DNA of 64,000 bases from Chloroflexota bacterium (lineage in GTDB: Bacteria; Chloroflexota; Dehalococcoidia; Lucifugimonadales; UBA3495), in NCBI GenBank assembly GCA_028875655.1, contig JAPPCX010000066.1, forward strand, positions 18,412 to 82,411, read 5' to 3'. The translations under genes and the position numbers were made by a program. The notes beneath the pieces are model-generated. The model was not told the origin of the DNA. It did no database searches and saw only the letters and a list, made by a program, of their open reading frames with translations. Of the stretch, positions 19,311 through 30,037 are shown in pieces (the stretch's first letter is position 1; the number at the start of each line of letters is the position of its first letter).

Positions 19311-20240
19311 CTAGCGTCCCCGCAGCCTCGGATCCAGCGTATCTCGCAACGCGTCGCCCAGGAAGTTGATGGCGAACACCACCACCGAGATCGCGATACC
19401 GGGGAACACCGCCAGCCACCAGGCAATGCGGATTTCCTCAGTGCCACGGGTCAGCATACCGCCCCAGGTGGGAATGTCCGGCGGCACGCCCACGCCCAGG
19501 AACGACAGCGACGCCTCGATGATGATTGCAAACCCCAGCGTAATGGTGCCCAGCACAATGTAGCTGGCTATCACGTTGGGCAGAATGTGCCGCAGCATGA
19601 TGCGTATGGAACCGGCGCCGATGGCTGTCGCCGCCAGCGTGTAGTCCAGTTCCTTAATGCTCAACACCTGCGACCGGATTACTCTGATGGTGCCCGGCAA
19701 TAAGATTACCAGCAGCGCCATGATGACGTTGTTGGCGGAACCGCCCAGCACGGCCACCAACCCCAGGGCCAGGATAATGGGCGGGAAAGCCATCATCGCA
19801 TCGACAATCCGCTGGATGGCCAAGTCAACCACCCCGCCAATATAGGCGCTGAGTATGCCGATCAGTGCTCCCAGCGTTACGCCGATGCCCACGCTGAGCA
19901 GACCGACGTAGATGGAAATCTGCGACCCTGCGATGAGTCGGCTCAATTCGTCCCGTCCGAGGTGGTCGCTGCCCAGCCATGCGCCGGGCTGCGGCGGCAG
20001 GTACTTCTCCTCATGCGCTCTCACGTCAAGCGGATCGTGGGGTAATACGCCCGGCACGGCGTAGGAAACCACCGCGGCCAGAATGGTCAGCAGGATGATC
20101 ACGGCGCTGATCGCTCCCAAAGGCTTGGTACGGGAAAAGGCGACTATCTTCTGCACCTGCGTCTGCCGCGGGCGCATCTCCAGCAATTGGGCGTCGGCAT
20201 CGACAGCGGCCAGCCCCTGGCCGGTGTTGGTAGTAGTCAT
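19311..20240 (-). CDS. Peptide/nickel ABC transporter permease (DppC/OppC type)
   Basis: GSDHLGRDELSRLIAGSQISIYVGLLSV...EASLSFLGVGVPPDIPTWGGML. Confidence 0.93.
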   Translation of the reverse strand: MTTTNTGQGLAAVDADAQLLEMRPRQTQVQKIVAFSRTKPLGAISAVIILLTILAAVVSYAVPGVLPHDPLDVRAHEEKYLPPQPGAWLGSDHLGRDELSRLIAGSQISIYVGLLSVGIGVTLGALIGILSAYIGGVVDLAIQRIVDAMMAFPPIILALGLVAVLGGSANNVIMALLVILLPGTIRVIRSQVLSIKELDYTLAATAIGAGSIRIMLRHILPNVIASYIVLGTITLGFAIIIEASLSFLGVGVPPDIPTWGGMLTRGTEEIRIAWWLAVFPGIAISVVVFAINFLGDALRDTLDPRLRGR

Positions 20241-20323
20241 TCGGATAACTCTCCGTAGTCGCTTCCGTCAATCTCCCCCTCCCCTTGGCGGGAGAGGGTT
20301 GGATGCGGGGCGTTTCTCTACCG

Positions 20324-21280
20324 TCAGGCGTACCGGATGCGTGGGTCCAGCAGTCCGTACAGCAGATCAACCAGCAGGTTGATGATTACGATGGACACCG
20401 CGATTACGATGATGATGGCCTGAATCGTCGGGAAGTCTCTCTGGAAAACCGTTTCAATCAGCAGAGTGCCAATGCCCGGCACCTTGAAGATGCTCTCGAT
20501 GATGACCGTGCCGCCGAACAGGCGCCCGAACTGCCAGCCCGAAATCGTCAGGATGGGCAGCACGGCGTTCTTCAACCCGTGCCTCACCAGCACGATGCGC
20601 TCCGCCAGCCCTTTCGCACGCGCCGTCCGCATGTAATCCTCGCGGATAATCTCCATCATCGACGAGCGGGTCACCCGGGCTATGAAGGCCATGTCGTAAA
20701 AGCCCAGCGCGAGCGCCGGTAGGAACATCTGCTGAAGGTTCTTCCAGGGATCATCCCACAAGTCCGCATAACCCAGCGGCGGCAGCCAGCCGAAGCCGCG
20801 GGACAATATCAGCACCACCAACAGCCCGGCGAAAAACGTGGGTATCGATATGCCCACCAGGGTTATCACCCTGGAAACGTAGTCGATGATGCTGTCTGGC
20901 TTGATGGCTGAAATCACCCCCAGGGGCACGGCGAAAGCTACGGCAATTATGATCGCCAGCACCGCCAGTTCCAGCGTGCGCCAGATCCGTTCGCCTACCA
21001 GCTTGGTCACCGGTTGCCCTGACCGCCAGATGGAAGTTCCCAGGTCGCCTTGAACCAGTCCGTAAATCCAGTCCCCGTATTGGACCACGATGGGGCGGTT
21101 GGTTCCCAACTGCTCCCGCAGGTCTGCCAGTTCTTCCTGGGTGAAGGTGGCATCGCCTTCGCTCAGAATCACCAGGGCCGGGTCGCCGGGCAGCAGCCGC
21201 ATCACCGTGAATACGATGATCGACACCAGCAACACGGTGGGGATAATCAGCGCAATGCGTTTTAGGGCGTACTGTCTCAT
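20324..21280 (-). CDS. Peptide/nickel ABC transporter permease (DppB/OppB type)
   Basis: MRQYALKRIALIIPTVLLVSIIVFTVMRLLPGDPA...FARVTRSSMMEI..DYMRTARAKG. Confidence 0.93.
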   Translation of the reverse strand: MRQYALKRIALIIPTVLLVSIIVFTVMRLLPGDPALVILSEGDATFTQEELADLREQLGTNRPIVVQYGDWIYGLVQGDLGTSIWRSGQPVTKLVGERIWRTLELAVLAIIIAVAFAVPLGVISAIKPDSIIDYVSRVITLVGISIPTFFAGLLVVLILSRGFGWLPPLGYADLWDDPWKNLQQMFLPALALGFYDMAFIARVTRSSMMEIIREDYMRTARAKGLAERIVLVRHGLKNAVLPILTISGWQFGRLFGGTVIIESIFKVPGIGTLLIETVFQRDFPTIQAIIIVIAVSIVIINLLVDLLYGLLDPRIRYA

Positions 21281-21310
21281 AAAAAACTCTACCCTGTATT
21301 ACTACACGTT

Positions 21311-21338
21311 GTAGGGGCGAATAATCATTCGCCCCTAC
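21311..21338. repeat. GTAGGGGCG...CGCCCCTAC hairpin repeat
   Basis: gtaggggcgaataatcattcgcccctac. Confidence 0.9.
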
Positions 21339-21361
21339 GGTTCGCGGTCAAAACCGGACGC

Positions 21362-23323
21362 TTAGCGGTCCAGCCACACGTCCTCGTACTTGAACTGGTA
21401 CTGAACGGTTTGAGGAGCGTTGAAGCCCTTGACGTCCCGGTGGACCATCCAGAGCAGGCCGCCCAACTGCATGGTGACCCAGTGGTTGTCCTCAAAACTC
21501 TGCAGCCAGAGTTCGGCTTCCTTGTTGATTTCCCGCCGAGCATCCGGGTCCAACTCGACCTTTTGCTGCTCGAACCAGTCCTCCAACTTCGGATTCGACC
21601 AGTTGGTGTAGTTCCGGGTGCCGCCCTCGCGGTACACGCCGCCGTAAATGGCGTCCAGGTCATACACCACCATGCCTTCTCCCTGGCAGCTGATTTCCCA
21701 GTCGCCGGCGGAGTCGGCCGCGCGGGAGGTGCCGTACTTGGCGTAGCCGGCCGCGCTGGGCAGCGTCTCGATGTCGCCGACAATGCCCAGGTTATCCTGC
21801 AACTGCTGCTTCACCACTTGGCACTGGTCGGGGTAGTTGCCAACCTGTCGCACCGTGTACTGGACTTCAAAGCCGTCGCCTACGCCGGCCTCTGCCATCA
21901 GCGCCTTGGCATCCGCCAGGTCCTGCTGCCCTTCCGCGGTGTTCTTGGGCCGAATGCCGGGCCAGGAATTACACTCTTCGTTAGAGTGGGCCAAGCCCAT
22001 CAATGGGCAGTAACTGCCGGACGTATTGTCGAAGACGCGCTCGTCAATCTCCTGCCGGTCAACGGTCAGGTTGATAGCCTGGCGCACTCTGTGGTCCTGG
22101 AACTGAGGCTTCTTGATGTTGAGCATCAAACCCCAGTTCGTCCCAGCGGGGATTGGGTGCGGCACATACTCGCCGTTGGTGCTCTCTGACACCTGAAGCT
22201 TTTGAGTCGGCGAGAGGTTGTCGAAACCGCCGTTGGTCATGTCAATCTGGCGGGCCTCAAACTGGGCAATCAGCCGGTCCTTGGCCGTTCCGGGGAAGAT
22301 GTAGTGCTCGATGCGGTCAACGTAAGGCAGGCCGTCCTTGAAGTAGTCTTCGTTCTTGTTGACCTTGTAGAAGTCGCCAACCTGGTAATCCTCCAGAATG
22401 AACGGCCCGGAAGTCGTGCCCCGGTCAATGATGTTCTCGCCCAGGTTCAGGAAGCAGGGGTTGGCGGCGTCGCGAATCTCACAATTGGGATCGGAGTCCA
22501 GCTGATGCCCCGGCAACACCTTGGCATAGTCAATGGCCAGGAACTTGATGAACGTGCCAGAGGCGAACTGAAGGTTGAATTCAACGGTCTTGTCGTCAAT
22601 GGCCCGCAGCACTGAATCCTGGTTGGTGGGCGTGCAGTCGCCGCCGGCCTTGTCCACCACTTCCATCCTGACAGCATAGTTGCGCCAGAGGCCGGAGCGT
22701 CCCGTGCCGTTGCAGGGGTTGGCGTAACGGCGCATGGTGGTGATCACGTCAGCCGACGTAATCTCGGTGCCGTCGGTCCACTGCATGTCGTCGCGGAGGT
22801 GGAAGGTGTAAGTCAGGCCGTCAGCGCTGACGTCCCATGACTCGGCCAGGTCGCCGGTGATGGCGGCAGTGTCCACCGGGTCAAACTGCACAATCTGGTT
22901 GTACAGCTGAGAGTAAGAGATCACGCTGGACAACGAGCCCGAGCCCAGAGGATCCCAGTCCTTGGTGTCGGCGTAGGCCGACATTATCATGGTGCCGCCG
23001 TACTTGGGGCCGGCGCTGGGTGTCGGCGTGGCGGCCACTTGCGGAACCGCAGTGGGCGCCGGGGTGTTGGTGGGGCGTACGGTCGCGGCCACGGCCTGGG
23101 GAATCGGCGTGTTGGTGGGCGCGGCGGCGGCCGGGGGCGACGTAGCGGCAGGCGCCGCCGCCTGCTGCTGTTGTTGCTGCTGCGCGGCGGGAGCCTGCTG
23201 CTGTTGGACGACCGGGGCCGGCTCTTCTGCCCCGCCACAGGCGACGCCTACCATCAGCGCGACGACGCCGGCCGCAAGCAGCAGCGTCCGCAAAGACAGT
23301 CGGCCTAGGATAAATGGCTTCAT
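21362..23323 (-). CDS. Peptide ABC transporter substrate-binding lipoprotein (family 5)
   Basis: Lipobox MVGVACGG, low-complexity Q/A/P linker, GGTMIMSAYADTKDWDPLGSGSLSSV...AESWDVSADGLTYTFHLRDD. Confidence 0.92.
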   Translation of the reverse strand: MKPFILGRLSLRTLLLAAGVVALMVGVACGGAEEPAPVVQQQQAPAAQQQQQQQAAAPAATSPPAAAAPTNTPIPQAVAATVRPTNTPAPTAVPQVAATPTPSAGPKYGGTMIMSAYADTKDWDPLGSGSLSSVISYSQLYNQIVQFDPVDTAAITGDLAESWDVSADGLTYTFHLRDDMQWTDGTEITSADVITTMRRYANPCNGTGRSGLWRNYAVRMEVVDKAGGDCTPTNQDSVLRAIDDKTVEFNLQFASGTFIKFLAIDYAKVLPGHQLDSDPNCEIRDAANPCFLNLGENIIDRGTTSGPFILEDYQVGDFYKVNKNEDYFKDGLPYVDRIEHYIFPGTAKDRLIAQFEARQIDMTNGGFDNLSPTQKLQVSESTNGEYVPHPIPAGTNWGLMLNIKKPQFQDHRVRQAINLTVDRQEIDERVFDNTSGSYCPLMGLAHSNEECNSWPGIRPKNTAEGQQDLADAKALMAEAGVGDGFEVQYTVRQVGNYPDQCQVVKQQLQDNLGIVGDIETLPSAAGYAKYGTSRAADSAGDWEISCQGEGMVVYDLDAIYGGVYREGGTRNYTNWSNPKLEDWFEQQKVELDPDARREINKEAELWLQSFEDNHWVTMQLGGLLWMVHRDVKGFNAPQTVQYQFKYEDVWLDR

Positions 23324-23595
23324 ATCGGTGTGACCCTCCATACGTCGTTACGACGCGTAATGTAGATTTGCGGCCGGCGCATTTGTCGCTTGCGTCCGCT
23401 ATGGTAATAGAAGCCTCCCGGCTGTGGCCTATTGTGAAATCTGCCACAATCCGCGAGACACGGGCCGGAATGTTAGCCCAGCCGCCCCTGCCTGTCAATA
23501 GTCCACAATCGTAATCGTGAAATCCATTACGAAAACCGCGCCAAAAATAGCCCCTTGCACTTGGAAGAGGCTATTTTCAAAAATGTGTTCCGACT

Positions 23596-24519
23596 CTACC
23601 GCCCTCGCAGCCTCGGGTCCAGCGTGTCCCGCAAGGCGTCGCCCAGGAAGTTGATCGCGAAAACCACGATGGAAATCGCCAGCCCCGGCGCCACCGCCAG
23701 CCACCACGCCGTTCGGATGTACTTCTGCGCCCCCTCGGTTAGCATCCCGCCCCACGTGGGTATGTCCGCGGATATGCCCACGCCCAGGAACGTCAGCGAC
23801 GCCTCGATAATGATCGCCAGCCCCAGAGTGATTGTGCTCAATACGATATAGCTCGCCACCACGTTGGGCAGTATGTGGCGCAGCATGATGCGCCAGGGCC
23901 GCGCCCCGATGGCCTCGGCCGCCAGCGTGTAATCGAGTTCCTTGATGCTCAACACTTGCGCCCTGATCACCCGTATCGCCCCGGGCAGCAGTATCACCAC
24001 CAGCGCCGCCACGATGTTGTTCACCGACGAACCCAGCACCGCCGTCAACCCCAGCGCCATGATGATCGCCGGAAACGCCATCAGCGCATCCACGATCCGT
24101 TGGATGGCCAGGTCGATGATTCCGCCCACGTAGGCGCTGATGATTCCGATGATCGTCCCCAGCGAAATCCCGATTATCACGCTGGCCAGACCCACGTACA
24201 TCGACACCCGCGCTCCAAAAATTATCCGGCTGAAAACGTCCCTCCCCAGCTCGTCGGCCCCCAGCAGCTTGTCGCCCGCCGGCGCGGCGAACGGCTCGTG
24301 GTTCAGGTCCAGCGGATCATACGGCGCAATAAACGGAGCTAAAATCGCGGTCAGAATCGTCAGTATGATGATGGCCGCGCTGACGGCTCCCAGGGGTTTG
24401 GTCCTGCAAAAGGCCCCCACCCTCTTTACCACGCCCTGCTTCGGGCGAACGTCCAACTGTGGTTCTGCCGCAACCCCAGGAGCAGCCCGTCCGGTGTTGG
24501 TGGTTGTCATTCCTCTCAC
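23596..24519 (-). CDS. Peptide ABC transporter permease (DppC type)
   Basis: Closely similar to 19311..20240. Confidence 0.93.
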   Translation of the reverse strand: MRGMTTTNTGRAAPGVAAEPQLDVRPKQGVVKRVGAFCRTKPLGAVSAAIIILTILTAILAPFIAPYDPLDLNHEPFAAPAGDKLLGADELGRDVFSRIIFGARVSMYVGLASVIIGISLGTIIGIISAYVGGIIDLAIQRIVDALMAFPAIIMALGLTAVLGSSVNNIVAALVVILLPGAIRVIRAQVLSIKELDYTLAAEAIGARPWRIMLRHILPNVVASYIVLSTITLGLAIIIEASLTFLGVGISADIPTWGGMLTEGAQKYIRTAWWLAVAPGLAISIVVFAINFLGDALRDTLDPRLRGR

Positions 24520-24556
24520 TCCCGCTTTTGAGGACCGTTACTCATTACCCGGGTCC

Positions 24557-25510
24557 CTACGCATAACGAATGCGCGGGTCCAGCCAACCGTACAGCAGGT
24601 CCACCAGCAGGTTGATCGCAACTATGGACAGCGCCACGATCACAATCACCGCCTGGATGGTGGGAAAGTCCCGCTGATACACCGCGTCGATGAGCAGTTG
24701 TCCCACCCCCGGTATCAGGAAGATCTTCTCAATTACGACGGTCCCGCCGAAGAGACGCCCGAACTGCCACCCTGATATCGTCAGGATCGGCAGCACCGCG
24801 TTCTTAAGCCCGTGCCGGGAGAGCACCAGTCGCTCGGCCAGGCCCTTGGCCCGCGCCGTCCGCATGTAGTCCTCTCGCAGAATCTCCATCATGGACGAAC
24901 GGGTCACCCGGGCAATGAAGGCCATGTCGTAAAACCCCAGCGCCAGTGCCGGCAGCATCAGTTGCTTTACGTTGGCCCAGGGATCTTCCCAAATGTCGGC
25001 GTACCCCAGGGGCGGCAGCCAACCGAACGCCCGAATCAGGATCAGCGTCAGCAGAATACCGCTGAAGAACGTCGGAATCGAAATGCCGACCAGGGTGAAT
25101 ATCCTGGACAAATAGTCGATGGGACTGTCCGGTTTGATCGCCGACAGCACCCCCAGCGGAACGGCGCACACCACCGCTAACCCGATTCCCAGGATCGCCA
25201 GTTCTATGGTGACCGGAATCCGCTCTCCGAGCCGTTCCATCACCGGCCCGCCCCACCAGTACGAGGTCCCAAAGTCTCCCCGTAGCAGTCCACCCATCCA
25301 CTCCACGTACTGCACTACGATGGGACGGTCGGTGCCCAACTCCTCCCGCAGCAGTTGCAGTTCTTCCTGCGTGTAGCCGGCGTCATCCGCGCTGAGTATG
25401 GCCAGCGCCGGGTCTCCGGGTATCAACCGCATCACCACGAAGACGATTACGGTTACCAGCAATACCGTTGGGATGAACAACCCAATCCGTTTGATGGCGT
25501 ACTGTCGCAT
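24557..25510 (-). CDS. Peptide ABC transporter permease (DppB type)
   Basis: Closely similar to 20324..21280. Confidence 0.93.
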   Translation of the reverse strand: MRQYAIKRIGLFIPTVLLVTVIVFVVMRLIPGDPALAILSADDAGYTQEELQLLREELGTDRPIVVQYVEWMGGLLRGDFGTSYWWGGPVMERLGERIPVTIELAILGIGLAVVCAVPLGVLSAIKPDSPIDYLSRIFTLVGISIPTFFSGILLTLILIRAFGWLPPLGYADIWEDPWANVKQLMLPALALGFYDMAFIARVTRSSMMEILREDYMRTARAKGLAERLVLSRHGLKNAVLPILTISGWQFGRLFGGTVVIEKIFLIPGVGQLLIDAVYQRDFPTIQAVIVIVALSIVAINLLVDLLYGWLDPRIRYA

Positions 25511-25536
25511 AATATCTACTCTACATTATGCACATC

Positions 25537-25573
25537 GTAGGGGCGATGTTCGCCTGCGGCGGTTCGCCCCTAC
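25537..25573. repeat. GTAGGGGCG...CGCCCCTAC hairpin repeat variant
   Basis: gtaggggcgatgttcgcctgcggcggttcgcccctac. Confidence 0.8.
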
Positions 25574-25596
25574 CCTTATCGTCAGAATTGCCCGAT

Positions 25597-27495
25597 TTAC
25601 CGGTCGAACCACAGGTGTTCCTGCTTGAAACCGTACTGCACGGTTTCCGGTGCGTTGAACCCCTTGATGTCCCGGTGCATCACCCAGAAGTTGCGGCCCA
25701 GGGTCAGGCTGACCCAGTGGTTGTCCGAGAAGTCGTGCAGCCACCGTTCCGCTTCCCTGTTGATCTCCCGGCGCCGCTCAGGGTCAAGCTCCACCTTCTG
25801 TTCTTCAAACCACGCGTTGACTTCCGGCGTTTCCCAGTCCGTGTAGTTCCGGGTCGCGCCCTTCAGGAAGATGCCGGCGTAGATGGCGTCAACGTCGAAC
25901 ACGGTCATTCCGTCGGCCTGGCACGCGATGAACCAGTCGCCCTTGGCATCCGGCGGACGCGAAGTGCCATACTTGGCGTAGCCGGCCGCGCTGGGCAGCG
26001 TCTCGATCGGCCCCGTGATGCCCAGGTATTCTTCCAGGTCCTGCTTGATGACCGAGCACTCGGCGGCGTAGGTTCCAACCTGCCGCACCGTGTACTGGAC
26101 CTCAAACCCGTCGGGGTATCCGGCCTCGATCATCAACTCCTTAGCCCTGGCGATGTCCTCCTGGCCGCCCGGGGTGTCCTTGGGACGCATTCCGGGCCAG
26201 GTCTCGCACTCTTCCAGCGAATTGGCCAGTCCCACCAGCGGGCAATGGCCGCGTCCCGCTCCGTGCAGGGCGCGTGCGTTGTGCTTCTGCCGGTCAACCG
26301 CCAGGTTGATGGCCTGCCGCACCTTGTGATTGGTGAACGGCTCCTGCTTGATGTTGAGCATCAGCCCGCGGGTAGCCCCGCCGAACACGTCGTGGGCCAC
26401 GTACTCGCTGTTGGTGCTCTTCTCCAGGTCGTAGTTCTCCGTGGCCGTCAGGTTGTTGGCCGCCGCATTGGACGCGTCGATCTGGCCCGCTTCCACCTGC
26501 GCGATGAACGTCGCCGGCGTGGTGATGATGAAGTGCTCAATCCGGTCGAAGTACGGCAGCCCTTCCTTGAAGTAATCCGGGTTCCTGTTGACCTTGTAGT
26601 GGTTCCCAGACTGGTATTCCTCCAGGATGAACGGCCCCGACGTCGCCTGGTGCTCCAGGATGCTCTCCGCCAGGTTCAGGTCCACCCCCTGCGACAGCAA
26701 ATGCTCGGGCAGGATCTTGGCGTAGTCGATGGCCAGGAACTTGATGAACGCCCCCGACGCGAAGGCCAAGTTGAACTCCACCGTCAGGTCGTCGATCTTG
26801 CGCACCACCTGGTCGGCGTTGGTCGCTGTGCAGTCCGCCTTGTCCGCAAGCTCCACCACTTCCACCGGAACCGCGTACTGGCGCCACAGTCCGGACCGCC
26901 CGCGCCCGTTGCACGGGTTGCCGTAGCGCAGCATGCTGTACACCACGTCGTCGGCGTCCAGCGTTTCGCCGTCGGTCCACTTCACCCCGTCGTGCAGCCG
27001 GAACGTGTACTGCGTCCCCTCGGGGTTGATTTCCCAGCTCTCGGCCAGGTCTCCCACCACTGCGGAGACGTCCACGTTGTCAAACTGCACCAACTGGTTG
27101 TACAGCTGCGAGTAGGAAATCACGCTGGATAGCGACGACGACCCCAGGGGATCCCAGTCCTTGGTATCGGCGTATGCCGACATCCGCGCGGTTCCACCGT
27201 GCTTCGGCCCGCTGCTGGGCAGTGGTGTCGGCGCCGTGCGCGCTGCGATGGTTGGGGCCGGTGTGGCCGTGGGGCGCACCGTAGCTTCCGGCGGCGGCGT
27301 AGCGGTCGGCGGGACCGCCGTCGGCTGAGCTGCCGGTTGGGCCGGCGCCGCAGTCGCCGCTGCGCTGCTGTCGCTTGAGCCTGCCGGCGCCGCTGCGGGC
27401 TCCGGCGCTTCCGCGCCCCCGCACGCTACTCCAACCAGCATGAGCGCCACTACGGCCAGGCCAACGATCAAGGCGGGTTTCAGATTCGACGACAT
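25597..27495 (-). CDS. Peptide ABC transporter substrate-binding lipoprotein
   Basis: Lipobox LVGVACGG; MSAYADTKDWDPLGSSSLSSVISYSQLYNQLVQFD. Confidence 0.92.
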   Translation of the reverse strand: MSSNLKPALIVGLAVVALMLVGVACGGAEAPEPAAAPAGSSDSSAAATAAPAQPAAQPTAVPPTATPPPEATVRPTATPAPTIAARTAPTPLPSSGPKHGGTARMSAYADTKDWDPLGSSSLSSVISYSQLYNQLVQFDNVDVSAVVGDLAESWEINPEGTQYTFRLHDGVKWTDGETLDADDVVYSMLRYGNPCNGRGRSGLWRQYAVPVEVVELADKADCTATNADQVVRKIDDLTVEFNLAFASGAFIKFLAIDYAKILPEHLLSQGVDLNLAESILEHQATSGPFILEEYQSGNHYKVNRNPDYFKEGLPYFDRIEHFIITTPATFIAQVEAGQIDASNAAANNLTATENYDLEKSTNSEYVAHDVFGGATRGLMLNIKQEPFTNHKVRQAINLAVDRQKHNARALHGAGRGHCPLVGLANSLEECETWPGMRPKDTPGGQEDIARAKELMIEAGYPDGFEVQYTVRQVGTYAAECSVIKQDLEEYLGITGPIETLPSAAGYAKYGTSRPPDAKGDWFIACQADGMTVFDVDAIYAGIFLKGATRNYTDWETPEVNAWFEEQKVELDPERRREINREAERWLHDFSDNHWVSLTLGRNFWVMHRDIKGFNAPETVQYGFKQEHLWFDR

Positions 27496-27874
27496 GAGAG
27501 AGCTACCTCCTCATTTGCGAATGTTTCCGGCTAATCCGGTGCCTGACAGCGCGCGAAACGCGCTCCTGCCTCAGGCCGCCACATCCTAATCTCAGTCCGC
27601 CGGCCATGTCAAGCAATTTTTCCGAAAAGCATTACATCACAATATACAATGATTGATACACGCAGTCATTGTAAACCATAATCTACGCTTTTCGTCACTA
27701 TTCCGCAACATTATCATCATTGCCAACAGACCTTATATGTCATTCGTAATTGATGACCAATAGCGGCGGTAAATCGTCCAATGGCGCAGCGCACACAGTG
27801 TATTACTGCGTAATAGTCTGGAGGCCCGGCAAGCCTGTCCCTGGACCGCAACAGCCTCAGCCTCCTGGAAGCGC

Positions 27875-27911
27875 AACGGAGGCCGCCGGGTTACGCCCGA
27901 CGGCCTCCGTT
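27875..27911. terminator. Strong hairpin, possible terminator of the 27966..29936 operon
   Basis: AACGGAGGCCG-ccgggttacgcccga-CGGCCTCCGTT; no clear U-tract. Confidence 0.4.
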
Positions 27912-27965
27912 CATTAAAAGGGCTCCGGCGCCGCCGGACGCCCGCGCCGCTATCCGGATTCCGCG

Positions 27966-28856
27966 TCAGTGGTGCCCCACCCGGTCTTGGAACTCTCGCT
28001 CCGTCGTCGCCGCCTCCACCGCTTGGTACTCCGGCAGGCTGATCAGCGCCTCCACCTCCGCCCGCCGCGCCGCCACGTCCGCCGCCCCGATGCCAATGTG
28101 CCCCGTGTCGCGCAGGCTCGTATAAACCCGCTGCAACCCTTCCAGCGCCGCGATGGCCGGCGTCGTCGCGTAGATGATTACCTTGTAGCCCAGCTCCTCA
28201 TATTCTTCAACCGTGATGTCGTCCGTGCCCGCAATCACCAGCAGCGGTACGTCGGGCACCCCCGCGCGGAACGTGGCCAGGTCTTCCCGCTGCCGCACAC
28301 CACGGGGCATCACCACGTCCACCCCCAGGTCCCGCAGCGCGTTGCCCCGCCGTATCGCGTCGTCCATATCCCCCTCAACCGCGGTGAACGAGTCCGTCCG
28401 CCCAATGATCAGGAAGTTGGGATCGCTCCGCGCCTCCAGCGCGTAACGCATCTTTTCTAGGAACTCGTCAATCGGAATCACGTGCTCCAGCCCGGCATGA
28501 TAAGACGCCCGCTTCGGAAACACCTGGTCCTCAATGTGGATGCCGCAGATGCCGGATCGCTCGAAAGTCCGCACCGTGTGCATCGTATGCACCGGGTCGC
28601 CATAGCCGGCGCCCGCGTCGCAAAGCACCGGCAGCGGCACCGACTTGACCACTCGTTCGGCAACTTCGACTTGCTCGGTCAACGTCATCAACGGTTCGGT
28701 CACCGCCAGGTGCGCGCCGCTCATGTACCCGCCAACGTACACCGTGTCGAACCCCAGGGACTGCACCACCCGCGCCGACATCGGGTCATAGGCCCCCGGC
28801 GCCACGATGGTTTCCCCGGCCGCCAACCGGCTCTTCAAGTTAGCTCGCAAAGTCAT
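27966..28856 (-). CDS. Isocitrate lyase/PEP mutase family protein
   Basis: VAPGAYDPMSARVVQSLGFDTVYVGGYMSGA...DAGAGYGDPVHTMHTVRTFERSGICGIHIEDQVFPKR. Confidence 0.9.
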   Translation of the reverse strand: MTLRANLKSRLAAGETIVAPGAYDPMSARVVQSLGFDTVYVGGYMSGAHLAVTEPLMTLTEQVEVAERVVKSVPLPVLCDAGAGYGDPVHTMHTVRTFERSGICGIHIEDQVFPKRASYHAGLEHVIPIDEFLEKMRYALEARSDPNFLIIGRTDSFTAVEGDMDDAIRRGNALRDLGVDVVMPRGVRQREDLATFRAGVPDVPLLVIAGTDDITVEEYEELGYKVIIYATTPAIAALEGLQRVYTSLRDTGHIGIGAADVAARRAEVEALISLPEYQAVEAATTEREFQDRVGHH

Positions 28857-28982
28857 GTCATTCCTCTCCTGATCCCGTGTCTTGTAATTCGACCAGGCTC
28901 CGTTGCCATATCCGTCGTTCCCGCAGTTCACAACGTCCCCGTCATTCCCGCGAAAGCGGGAATCCAGAAAACTCAACCCGCC

Positions 28983-29936
28983 CTAGTCCGCCGGTATCAG
29001 CGGCATCACCTCCCGCGAAAACCGTTCCATCGCCTCCTGTTGCTGCGCCGCGCTTTCGGCCGGGAAACTGAAAATGAAGTGCTGCACCCCCAGGTCCTGG
29101 TACTGCCGAAGGTCCGCCGCGATCTGCTCCGGCCTCCCCGACACCATCCGCCGGTCGTCCCCAGGCTCGTCTTGGAACACGCAGTCCGTGCTGAACACCA
29201 GGTCCACCGCGTCCTCGGCGCGTCCCGCCCGCGCGCTGACCCGCCGCAGCCGTGCCACCTTCTCCGCCAGTTCCTCCGGCTCCAACCCTGCCGGTGGGCG
29301 CAGCCCGATGGGCATCCACCCGTCGCCCAGCGTCGCCGCCCGCCGAATGGCCGGGTTGGTATGCCCGCCGATCCAGATGGGTGGGTGCGGCTTCTGCACT
29401 GGCTTGGGCAGGAATCCGGCCCCGCCGATGTCGTAATGCTTGCCATGAAACTCGGGGTTGTCCGACGTCCACAGTTCCTTGAATATCTGGATATATTCGT
29501 CGGTCACCTCGCCCCGTTGGGCGTAGGTGTCAAGACCCATGGCCTGGAATTCCTCCTCCATCCAGCCCACGCCGGCGCCCAGGATCAGCCGTCCGCCGCT
29601 GAGCACGTCCAGCGTCGCCAGGATTTTCGCCGTAAGCACGGGGTTGCGGTAGGGCAGGATGAGCACGTGGGTGCCCAGTTTGACCCGCGTGGTGCAGCCG
29701 GCCAGGAAGTTCAGCGCGGCCAGCGGCTCAAAGTACGTGTTGTCCCGTTGGAACGGCGCTACCCCGTCGGCGGCATAGGGATAAAAGGAAGAGACCTCGT
29801 GGGGAATGATGATGTGGTCGCTCACCCAAACGTGGTCAAAAGACAGGTCCTCCGCCCGCTGCGCCAGGCTGCGCAGGTTGTCGGGAGACGCCATCGCGCC
29901 GCGGCTGGGCAAAGAGCATCCAAACGTTACCGGCAT
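28983..29936 (-). CDS. LLM-class F420-dependent oxidoreductase
   Basis: RAEDLSFDHVWVSDHIIIP..., LGTHVLILPYRNPVLTAKILATLDVLSGGRLILGAGVGW. Confidence 0.92.
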   Translation of the reverse strand: MPVTFGCSLPSRGAMASPDNLRSLAQRAEDLSFDHVWVSDHIIIPHEVSSFYPYAADGVAPFQRDNTYFEPLAALNFLAGCTTRVKLGTHVLILPYRNPVLTAKILATLDVLSGGRLILGAGVGWMEEEFQAMGLDTYAQRGEVTDEYIQIFKELWTSDNPEFHGKHYDIGGAGFLPKPVQKPHPPIWIGGHTNPAIRRAATLGDGWMPIGLRPPAGLEPEELAEKVARLRRVSARAGRAEDAVDLVFSTDCVFQDEPGDDRRMVSGRPEQIAADLRQYQDLGVQHFIFSFPAESAAQQQEAMERFSREVMPLIPAD

Positions 29937-30037
29937 CGGTTTGCCTCCATCTCATGGTCAAGGTTAGTGTGCCTAACCGGCCCGATGCTATACTACCTTC
30001 ACCCCACTCGCAACCAAGTTTCTTATTCGAGGAAACC

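Noticed and set aside
25528-27132. 534-aa plus-strand ORF
   Set aside because: Antisense shadow of the substrate-binding lipoprotein 25597..27495; no recognisable domain
28857-28976. N-terminal extension MSFLDSRFRGNDGD... on the PEP mutase-family ORF
   Set aside because: Translation of the ATTCCCGCGAAAGCGGGAAT repeat; true start is MTLRANLKSRLAAGE at 28856
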